Source: an uncultured Lachnospiraceae bacterium (GTDB taxonomy: Bacteria; Bacillota_A; Clostridia; Lachnospirales; Lachnospiraceae). Taken from it: a DNA stretch of 8,312 nt. The notes beneath the pieces are model-generated. The model saw only the letters and a list, made by a program, of their open reading frames with translations. It made no database searches and had not been told where the DNA came from. The position numbers were made by a program, and so were the translations under genes. The DNA lies in contig CAMOOZ010000248.1 in the NCBI GenBank assembly GCA_946621895.1, forward strand, positions 1-8,312. Reading direction: 5' to 3'. Positions 1 to 5,153 of the stretch are shown one piece after another; position 1 is the stretch's first letter, and each line of letters opens with the position of its first letter.

Positions 1-754
1 CGATCCGAAGCTCATTCGCCAGCTCCTCCATTTTTCCCCGCAAAGGGCCGTCGCCCACCAGCAGAAGCCTTAGCTGGGGCAGCGCCTCGTGACATTTTGC
101 GAAAACCCTCAGCAGAAATTCATGGTTCTTCGCATAATGAAACCGTCCCACATGACCGATCACCACGGCCTCCGGCGGCAGCATCAGCTCCCTTCTGAGC
201 GTCCCCCTCACCTGGGCGTCAAAGGCAAAGCTTTCCGAATCGATCGCATTGGGAAGGATCTCCGCGTTTTTCGCTTCCTTGAAGCCTTCCCCGAACACCG
301 CCTCTCCGGCAAGCGCCGAGCAGGCCAGGCAATAGTCCGCTTTTTTCAGCAGGCCCTTCCGCAGATGCTTCGTCAGGATTCCCTTCAGTCCCGGATCCAC
401 GCCGGCGGATCTGGCATGGGCGATGGTGATCTTTCCGGCCTTTTTCGCGATGGGCAGATAGATCCCTGCGGTGCTGGTCATATGACCATGGACGATATTG
501 ATCTCGGGATGCTCCGCCAGCAGGTGTTCCCAGGCCTTTTTATAGGCGCCGCCGTTTACCACGCGATAAGGGGGCACCCGAAACACCCTCCCCCCCAGCT
601 TCGCGATCTCGATCTCAAAATGACAGTGCTTTCTGACATGGATGCAGAAATCAAACTGGATCAGCTTCTTATCCATCCGGCGGTACAGATCCATGACGCG
701 GCTTTCCGCCCCGCCCAGGTCCAGTCCCCCAAGCACCTGCAGCACCCGGATCAA
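1..754 (-). CDS. EpsF/CapM-like GT4 glycosyltransferase, 5' part (C-terminus beyond window)
   Basis: This is the first 251 residues of a cytoplasmic retaining glycosyltransferase of the GT4 family (GT-B fold), which would transfer a sugar from a nucleotide donor to a lipid-linked repeat unit. The N-terminal acceptor domain begins IRVLQVLGGLDLGGAES (residues 2-18), the usual glycine-rich GGAE signature, followed by VHGH (88-91) and IAHARS (111-116). The linker to the donor domain has LPNAID (167-172), GHVGRFHYAKNHEF (200-213) and LLVGDGPLR (231-239). The E-x7-E donor site lies beyond the window. I chose the TTG at 754 because it gives the expected N-terminus and AGAGG lies 6 nt upstream; no ATG fits. 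The start overlaps the deacetylase stop as TTGA, so translation is probably coupled. A run of seven G in the coding strand (590-596) leaves the frame intact. Family is clear; the donor sugar and linkage cannot be read. Confidence 0.93.
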   Translation of the reverse strand, partial: MIRVLQVLGGLDLGGAESRVMDLYRRMDKKLIQFDFCIHVRKHCHFEIEIAKLGGRVFRVPPYRVVNGGAYKKAWEHLLAEHPEINIVHGHMTSTAGIYLPIAKKAGKITIAHARSAGVDPGLKGILTKHLRKGLLKKADYCLACSALAGEAVFGEGFKEAKNAEILPNAIDSESFAFDAQVRGTLRRELMLPPEAVVIGHVGRFHYAKNHEFLLRVFAKCHEALPQLRLLLVGDGPLRGKMEELANELRI

Positions 755-1494
755 TGGAAGCCTCTTTTCACCAGGCGTCTTTTCAGCCGGGCTTTGACCG
801 TTTCCTGCAGATCTCCGCAGGCTCCCCGTTTCCGGGGCTTTCGCGCAAACCATGCGCTGTAAGGAAGAAGCTGCTCTGCATGTGAATCCAGAAGCCTTTC
901 CATATCCGCTATTTCCCCATCCGTCATTTCATTTGTGTGCAATACAATAGTGGTCATTCCTTCTCTGGCAGGATCCAGGCTGTCCCGTTTTCGAAAGGAG
1001 ATCGGGAAAAAAACCAGTCCTTCCCGTTCATAGGGTTCGGCTCCGAAGCCGTCCGTAACAAAGCGAAAGCCGGTATCCTTCAGCGCGCGGAGCGTTTCCC
1101 GGTCATAGCTGTGGGCAGGGGCCATGAAGACATCTGTTTCCACACCATACATGCGCAAAAGCGCCTTGCCTGTTTGCAGGCGGCTTTTCTGCTCTTCATA
1201 GGGATGTCCCGCGAATTCGGAAAAAAGATTCAGCGGAAAAAGTCCGCCCTTTTTCGTGTCATAAACATGATGCAGGCCATGCAGCGCCAGGGTATAACCA
1301 AGAGCCTTTTTCCGTTTCAGCATATCCGGAAAGTCCGGGTCCGGCTCTCCGCGGGAAAGCTTCCCGTCCTGATTCTCCGGCACCACGCCCAGAAGCGGAA
1401 AGGCCCCGGCCTTTTCCAGCAGCGCAGTGACCCTGCCGAAGTTTTCCCGGTCCATATCCGGGGTGATGTCATCCAGACGAAAGGTCAGCTTCAA
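751..1494 (-). CDS. DUF2334-type polysaccharide deacetylase, probably cytoplasmic
   Basis: This 247-residue protein resembles the DUF2334 branch of the NodB/carbohydrate esterase 4-like deacetylases, which hydrolyse N- or O-acetyl groups from sugars using a metal centre. Visible family features are RLDDITPD near the N-terminus (D8, D9, first metal/acid motif), ALHGLHHVYD (70-79, with H72, H75 and H76), MAPAHSYD (124-131) and VLHTNEMT (184-191). No signal peptide or membrane segment precedes the catalytic domain, so I infer cytoplasmic action, for example on a lipid-linked intermediate. The last 30 or so residues (about 217-247) are rich in Lys and Arg and could contact membrane lipid or a partner. 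The start is TTG with GGGGAGG 4 nt upstream, and it overlaps the epimerase stop as TTGA; its own stop overlaps the next gene the same way. Family assignment is firm, the substrate unknown. Confidence 0.9.
   Translation of the reverse strand: MKLTFRLDDITPDMDRENFGRVTALLEKAGAFPLLGVVPENQDGKLSRGEPDPDFPDMLKRKKALGYTLALHGLHHVYDTKKGGLFPLNLFSEFAGHPYEEQKSRLQTGKALLRMYGVETDVFMAPAHSYDRETLRALKDTGFRFVTDGFGAEPYEREGLVFFPISFRKRDSLDPAREGMTTIVLHTNEMTDGEIADMERLLDSHAEQLLPYSAWFARKPRKRGACGDLQETVKARLKRRLVKRGFH
761..765 (-). promoter_or_regulatory. Shine-Dalgarno site for the TTG-started GT4 gene
   Basis: On the minus strand AGAGG is followed by a 6-nt spacer and TTG at 754-752. It supports the non-ATG start, since no ATG gives a family-like N-terminus. 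It lies inside the last codons of the deacetylase gene. Confidence 0.6.
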
Positions 1495-2486
1495 TCCGCC
1501 TCCCCGGCATCCGTTCCCAGATGCTCTTTGTACCAGTCCATGGCAAGCCGGATCCCCTTTGCGAAATCATAATCCGGCGAATAGTCAAAGGCCTTTCCCG
1601 CAGCCGAGATGTCCGCGTTCGAATGGCGGATGTCTCCCTTTCTGGGCGGTCCGAAAACCGGCTCCCTGCCTTTCCCCAACGCCTCGGAAAGCACCCGGAA
1701 CACCTCAAGCAAGGTGGTCCTTCCGCCGGCTGCGATATTATAGGCCCTGCCCTCCGCTTCTTTTCCGGAAAGCGCGGCCTTCAGATTTCCTTCGATCACA
1801 TTTTCCACATAGGTAAAATCCCTGGACTGGAGCCCGTCCCCGTTGATCACAGGCACTTCATCCCGCAAAAGGAGCCTGATCCATTTCGGGATCACCGCCG
1901 CATAGGGGCCCTCGGGATCCTGCCTTTTGCCGAAAACATTGAAATAGCGCAGGCCCACGCAGGGCAGCCCGTAAAGCGTATGATAAAGGCGGGCATATTC
2001 CTCGTCCGCCCGCTTGGTCAGCGCATAGGGGCTTAAGACCCTTCCTTCCTCCCCCTCCTTTTTCGGGAGCTTTTCCGCATCCCCGTACACGGAGGAGCTG
2101 GAGGCATAGACCAGCTTCTTCACGCCGGCCTTTAAGCCGGCCTCAAACACATTCAGTGTCCCCCGGATATTGATCTCCTCATACAAAAGCGGCATTTCGA
2201 TGCTTCTGGGCACGCTCCCCCAGGCCGCCTGATGCAGGATATGATCTGCTCCCTCCGCCGCCTTTTCACAGGTTTCCCGGTCTCTGATATCCCCTTCGAT
2301 CAGGGTAAACCGCGGATCTTCTTCAAAATCCTTCAGGTTTTCCCGTTTCCCGGTGGAAAAATTATCCAGGCATCTGACCCTTCCGCCAAGCTTAAGGATC
2401 GCCTCACAGAGGTTCGAGCCGATAAAGCCGGCGCCGCCCGTAACAAGAAAAAGTGTATTTTCCAATTTTATCGTCGAATATCCCAT
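1491..2486 (-). CDS. tviC: UDP-N-acetylglucosamine 4-epimerase, WbpP/TviC family
   Basis: This 331-residue NAD-dependent short-chain epimerase interconverts the C4 configuration of UDP-GlcNAc/UDP-GalNAc or the corresponding uronic acids. The Rossmann motif GGAGFIG is at residues 17-23 and the acidic end of the second strand at LDN (40-42). HQAAWGSVPRSIEMP (85-99) and YASSSSVYGD (127-136) are hallmarks of the WbpP/TviC group, with the serine cluster before Y154-x3-K158. RYFNVFGKRQDPEGPYAAVIP (180-200 region) and the RHSNAD segment (287-292) match the N-acetyl-sugar-specific subgroup rather than ordinary GalE. An in-frame GTG lies two codons upstream, but I chose the ATG at 2486 because GGAAGG is 5 nt before it. 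It pairs functionally with the dehydrogenase at 5154-6485: TviB then TviC makes UDP-GalNAcA in Vi-antigen synthesis. The order of the two steps (TviB/TviC or WbpP/WbpO) cannot be told from sequence. Confidence 0.95.
   Translation of the reverse strand: MGYSTIKLENTLFLVTGGAGFIGSNLCEAILKLGGRVRCLDNFSTGKRENLKDFEEDPRFTLIEGDIRDRETCEKAAEGADHILHQAAWGSVPRSIEMPLLYEEINIRGTLNVFEAGLKAGVKKLVYASSSSVYGDAEKLPKKEGEEGRVLSPYALTKRADEEYARLYHTLYGLPCVGLRYFNVFGKRQDPEGPYAAVIPKWIRLLLRDEVPVINGDGLQSRDFTYVENVIEGNLKAALSGKEAEGRAYNIAAGGRTTLLEVFRVLSEALGKGREPVFGPPRKGDIRHSNADISAAGKAFDYSPDYDFAKGIRLAMDWYKEHLGTDAGEAD
1499..1505 (-). promoter_or_regulatory. Shine-Dalgarno site for the TTG-started deacetylase
   Basis: GGGGAGG on the minus strand sits 4 nt before TTG at 1494-1492. 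It is the strongest ribosome-binding site in the window and fixes a TTG start that gives the family-typical MKLTFRLDDI N-terminus. Confidence 0.7.
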
Positions 2487-2491
2487 GTTCA

Positions 2492-2497
2492 CCTTCC
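2492..2497 (-). promoter_or_regulatory. Shine-Dalgarno site for the epimerase
   Basis: GGAAGG on the minus strand lies 5 nt before ATG at 2486-2484. It favours that ATG over the GTG two codons upstream, which overlaps the site. Confidence 0.6.
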
Positions 2498-2511
2498 GCA
2501 GAAGAATAGAG

Positions 2512-2550
2512 GTTACGGTTCAGCGCACCGGCTGTGCGCTGAATTGTAAC
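2512..2550. repeat. 39-bp near-perfect hairpin between the GT-C-like gene and the epimerase gene
   Basis: The 17-nt arms GTTACGGTTCAGCGCAC (2512-2528) and GTGCGCTGAATTGTAAC (2534-2550) flank the 5-nt loop CGGCT. The inner ten pairs and the outer five are Watson-Crick; the two between are G-T (plus strand) or A-C (minus strand). It starts 9 nt past the upstream stop codon and occupies most of the 73-bp gap. An 8-bp direct repeat, AGAGGTTA, lies at 2508-2515 and 2555-2562, partly overlapping the left arm. No U-run follows on either strand, so it is not a typical intrinsic terminator. It may be an interspersed palindromic repeat or an mRNA-processing/stability hairpin in the operon transcript. 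Confidence 0.85.
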
Positions 2551-2559
2551 GAACAGAGG

Positions 2560-4173
2560 TTATGCCTGCCGCGCCTGCGGATCAGCCGCGATGGTAAAAT
2601 GTCGGCGCAGCAGCAGAAATAACCCATAATAGAAAAAAGGCATGTTGTAAAACACATACCTCGCCCAGCATTCAATGATCAGTGAGGTGGAGCAGACCGT
2701 CCCGATGATCGAGGTCAGCACCATCAGCATATACCCTGCTTCCCTGAGCGCGATCCGTTTGAGGAGGAAGCGGCCCGTAAGCAGCAGGGAAAGACCATAA
2801 ACCAATACAGTATACCAGTTCAGCACCGGATGCACAACCGCCACAGTCCGGATAAAGCCCACCGCGCAGATCTTCAGGTAAAGGGAAAACCAGGTGCCGA
2901 ATTCCGAAAAGAGGAGGCTTTTAAACAGCGCCGCGCCGACTTCATCCGCTTTTATCCGGTAAAGGGCATAGTCGGAAATATCCGTCCCGTTTTCAGCGAG
3001 AAATTCCTGCGTAAGCGGCTCAAAGACCTCATAATTGATCCGGTCGTGGCAGGCCGCGTAGTGGGCCTCCCCGGGAATGATCCCCTCCGGCGCCAGGCTG
3101 ATGTGCAGCTGTTTTTCCAGCGCAAGGGTCCGCATCCGCGTAAAGAGCGCCTTTAATCCCGGATCCTTTATGCTTTCCGCGGCCTCCTCCCCGGACAGAT
3201 AGATCATGTTGCAGGCCATGTTTGCAGGACCCAGGGTTTTCCCGGTGAAATAACCGTTTACCAGATACTGCCAGGTCCCGCCGATCAGGGAATTCAGCAC
3301 GAAAAACAGGGCGGCACCCGCAAGGGAAAGCGCCATTTCCTTTTTATCGCACAGCCCGCGCAAGGTATTATCACGGCTCACGCCGTGCGCGGGCTGGCGG
3401 AGGCGAGTAGGGGGCGACTTCGTCTTCCCTACTCGATGCTTCGGGAAAAACCGGACAAGAAGGACCAGCGCAGTCAGGATAAAGCAGACCATCATCTGTC
3501 CCCTGAACTGACACATGAGAAGGGCCAGAAGAAAGGCCCGGATCCCGTTTCTCCCTCTGTTTTCCGAAGAAAAGGCCAGCCGGGTCATCGGGATCATGTA
3601 AAGATAAAACAGGGAAAGGCAGATGCCCTCCGCCATGACCGTGTCCGTCAGCACCAGATGCGTGTTGGAGGCCAGGGGCGTGGCGAGATGCGGCAGAAGC
3701 AGCAGAAGGGCGCAGACCAGACCGGAGAACAGGCCGGGCTCAGCTTTCGCAGTGCCTGTCCGGACTTCCATCGCGGATGCCGCCGCAGCCTTCTGCGCCG
3801 GAATGCCGCCGGATGCGCAGCCGGCGGATGGCCTGTCCGCATCGGAACCAGGTTGCCCTGCGGCGGGCGCCCCGCGGAGCTTAAATCCGGATAAGGCCGG
3901 ATCCGGGCATAGATCCGCCGCAGCGGACGCGCAGGCGAAAACGGAAAAGGCCGCCAGCAGATTCTGGATCAGGGCGATAAAATGGATCCCGCCCTGCTCG
4001 CCGAAAAGCTCCAGGGAAACCCGGACAAACAGGGCATAGCCCGGCTCCCGGATCACGCTCAGGGAGTAATAGGAATACCAGTCCTCGCTGAAATGATGCT
4101 CTCCGAACAGAAAGGCCGCGGCAAAAAACAGGAGGGAAATGGCGGCAGGCACCGCCTTTTTTTTATTCTTCAT
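2560..4173 (-). CDS. Polytopic membrane protein, GT-C (PMT/ArnT-like) glycosyltransferase candidate with two in-frame insertions
   Basis: This 537-residue protein has roughly ten predicted membrane segments (about 8-24, 62-85, 148-165, 172-196, 210-240, 280-297, 418-445, 446-467, 480-500, 508-524) and a large loop at 298-415. The first loop carries an acidic pair (E30, D31) followed by REPGYALF (42-49), resembling the R-x-PGYP segment of GT-C enzymes that use polyprenyl-phosphate sugars; TDTVMAE (176-182) fits the same architecture. I infer a sugar transferase acting outside the membrane, but it could be another GT-C-like or polymerase-like protein. Two loops hold atypical sequence: an Ala/Gly/Pro-rich stretch (about 89-147) and residues 247-274, encoded by an 84-bp palindromic element. 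Neither breaks the frame. The ATG at 4173 overlaps the preceding ORF's stop by 11 nt (ATGAAGAATAA) and lacks a strong Shine-Dalgarno site, suggesting dependence on coupling. Membrane nature is certain; function is tentative. Confidence 0.75.
   Translation of the reverse strand: MKNKKKAVPAAISLLFFAAAFLFGEHHFSEDWYSYYSLSVIREPGYALFVRVSLELFGEQGGIHFIALIQNLLAAFSVFACASAAADLCPDPALSGFKLRGAPAAGQPGSDADRPSAGCASGGIPAQKAAAASAMEVRTGTAKAEPGLFSGLVCALLLLLPHLATPLASNTHLVLTDTVMAEGICLSLFYLYMIPMTRLAFSSENRGRNGIRAFLLALLMCQFRGQMMVCFILTALVLLVRFFPKHRVGKTKSPPTRLRQPAHGVSRDNTLRGLCDKKEMALSLAGAALFFVLNSLIGGTWQYLVNGYFTGKTLGPANMACNMIYLSGEEAAESIKDPGLKALFTRMRTLALEKQLHISLAPEGIIPGEAHYAACHDRINYEVFEPLTQEFLAENGTDISDYALYRIKADEVGAALFKSLLFSEFGTWFSLYLKICAVGFIRTVAVVHPVLNWYTVLVYGLSLLLTGRFLLKRIALREAGYMLMVLTSIIGTVCSTSLIIECWARYVFYNMPFFYYGLFLLLRRHFTIAADPQARQA
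3352..3435. repeat. 84-bp double-palindrome element inserted in frame in the GT-C-like gene
   Basis: Two palindromes lie 7 bp apart. The first has perfect 11-bp arms, CAGCCCGCGCA (3352-3362) and TGCGCGGGCTG (3386-3396), with an internal hairpin CACGGC-TCAC-GCCGTG (3372-3387). The second has perfect 9-bp arms, CGAGTAGGG (3404-3412) and CCCTACTCG (3427-3435), with an inner GAC-TTC-GTC stem. The span is exactly 28 codons (residues 247-274, including PPTRLRQPAHGVSRDN), rich in Arg, Pro and polar residues. It falls between two hydrophobic membrane segments, where a short loop would be expected. The arrangement resembles REP/MITE-like or Rickettsia-palindromic-element-like sequences that insert into genes without breaking them. 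Copies elsewhere in the genome cannot be checked here. Confidence 0.8.
3754..3927. other. GC-rich, repeat-laden in-frame insertion in the GT-C-like gene
   Basis: This stretch encodes an Ala/Gly/Pro/Ser-rich segment (about residues 89-140) between the second and third membrane helices, unlike the hydrophobic flanks. It holds short repeats: direct GCCTGTCCG at 3754-3762 and 3831-3839, direct CCGCCGCAG at 3780-3788 and 3915-3923, and inverted pairs CCGCCGG/CCGGCGG (3806-3812, 3821-3827), ATCCGG/CCGGAT (3885-3890, 3897-3902) and TCCGC/GCGGA (3914-3918, 3923-3927). It may be a second inserted element or a slippage-expanded loop; the borders are approximate. Confidence 0.5.
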
Positions 4174-5042
4174 CAGCGAATTTCACCACCACCACATCCT
4201 CGATCACCCGGATGGAGCCGTCATCGGGATAGCAGGACATCTCTTTTACCTCCGGAAGGGTCCGGTAATAGTATTCCGTGTCCCCGTCCACTCCCTTCGG
4301 ATCAAAGCCAACCCATTCCTTCAGAAAATTTCTCCAGGCAAAATCATCCAGGGGAATGCTCCGTGCGCCCAGGCTCTCGAAATTATCCGTCACGGTCAGG
4401 TTCAGATCGGTCTTTTTCTCCGGATGAATATAACACACCGGATACTCATCCTTAAAACCCGGGGCAGAGATGATCCGCGTATATAATGCCGAATAATAGC
4501 TCTCCAGCCGTTTCTGGACGACAGAATTCATGTAATAGGTCTCTTCACACAGCCTGGCAAACCATATGCTCATGAGGAAAACCAGCAGAAAACCCAGCCT
4601 GGCCTGCCAGATCCCCCGAATGCTCTTTCCGGAGAGATATGGGACCAGCATATACCGGTGTGGCCACCAGCGCGCCGCAGGCAAGAAACAGCGGGAGTCT
4701 TTTTTTCAGGCCCAGCAGATCGGAGAGCATGCAGGCAGCCCAGGCGATGAAAAGCACCGAGCCCATGCCGTTCACGAAGGGATGCGCTCCGTTGCTGCCG
4801 AAGACCTCAAAGGTGACCCGTTCGATGATCCCAAGCATCCAGCGTCCGAGTCCATAGGTGTTCGCCATTCCCCAGAACATGGAGGAGACATTATCATACC
4901 AGCCGGTGGCATTGAAAAAGCAATAACCGTGGGCGGCAAAGCCCCAGATCGTACAGGCAGCCAGGATAAAGCCGTACCGTTTCCAGTCCGCGGCCCTGAA
5001 CCCGGCATCCAGCGCCTTCAGGATTTTGTCTGTTCTTTCCAT
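4163..5042 (-). pseudogene. Decayed GtrII-like membrane glucosyltransferase (internal deletion plus frame change)
   Basis: Two ORFs in different frames look like the ends of one GtrII-family (Glucos_trans_II) protein, which in intact form moves glucosyl groups from a lipid carrier onto surface polysaccharide. The first, from ATG 5042 (GGAG 7 nt upstream), gives about 129 sensible residues: membrane segments YGFILAACTIWGFAAHG and VNGMGSVLFIAWAACML, with GLGRWMLGIIE and KKRLPLFLACGALVATP. It then leaves the family-like sequence near 4655 and runs in a meaningless frame to a stop at 4545. The second picks up near 4654 with YMLVPYLSGKS, one membrane segment (GFLLVFLMSIWFARL) and a soluble C-terminal domain ending at 4163. 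Together they make about 292 residues, against roughly 450-550 expected, so most central membrane helices are missing. Intact GtrII resemblance is judged from the N-terminal pattern only. An assembly error is the main alternative. Confidence 0.7.
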
Positions 5043-5153
5043 GCTTTGTCTCCATCTCATCTGTTCAATGCGGTATCGGTTCGCCTGGCCGCCATCCCCG
5101 GATGCATCACCATGGAGTGCAGCGCAGCTGTGGGGCCGTGCAGCGCTTCGGGG
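5043..5153. other. Largest intergenic gap, no clear function
   Basis: This 111-bp stretch between the dehydrogenase stop and the GtrII-like remnant holds a 9-bp direct repeat, GTGCAGCGC (5117-5125 and 5138-5146), and the remnant's GGAG site. I see no convincing -35/-10 pair, terminator or RNA gene. Confidence 0.5.
5050..5053 (-). promoter_or_regulatory. Shine-Dalgarno site of the GtrII-like remnant
   Basis: GGAG on the minus strand lies 7 nt before ATG at 5042-5040. The alternative ATG six codons upstream (5060) has no such site, so 5042 is preferred. Confidence 0.5.

Noticed and set aside
590..596. Seven-C tract (G on the coding strand) in the GT4 gene as a phase-variation switch.
   Set aside because: The tract is short, the frame is intact, and G-rich codons are common in this GC-rich sequence. 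There is no sign of length variation.
89..862. Long plus-strand open frames, including this one and those at 937-1572, 4566-5213 and 7761-8240.
   Set aside because: Each lies opposite a well-supported minus-strand gene, and its translation is Pro/His/Arg-rich with no family motif, as expected for antisense frames in GC-rich coding DNA.
2512..2550. Hairpin as a Rho-independent terminator of the operon.
   Set aside because: Neither strand has a U-run after the stem, and the genes on both sides belong to the same pathway and strand.
3352..3435. Palindromes as a CRISPR fragment or an attachment site.
   Set aside because: There are no regularly spaced repeats or spacers, and no integrase or cas gene is visible. 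The two palindromes are unlike each other.
4701..4707. Run of seven A on the minus strand as a programmed frameshift joining the two GtrII-like frames.
   Set aside because: The second frame is open from this run, but the sequence after the run in the first frame (RLPLFLACGALVATP) is still family-like and hydrophobic, while the second frame there is not. The switch must lie later, near 4655, so slippage at the A-run does not explain it.
5057..5113. Eighteen-codon ORF on the minus strand in the gap before the GtrII-like remnant, as a leader peptide.
   Set aside because: It has no Shine-Dalgarno site, no attenuator structure and no recognisable sequence; an ORF this short is expected by chance.
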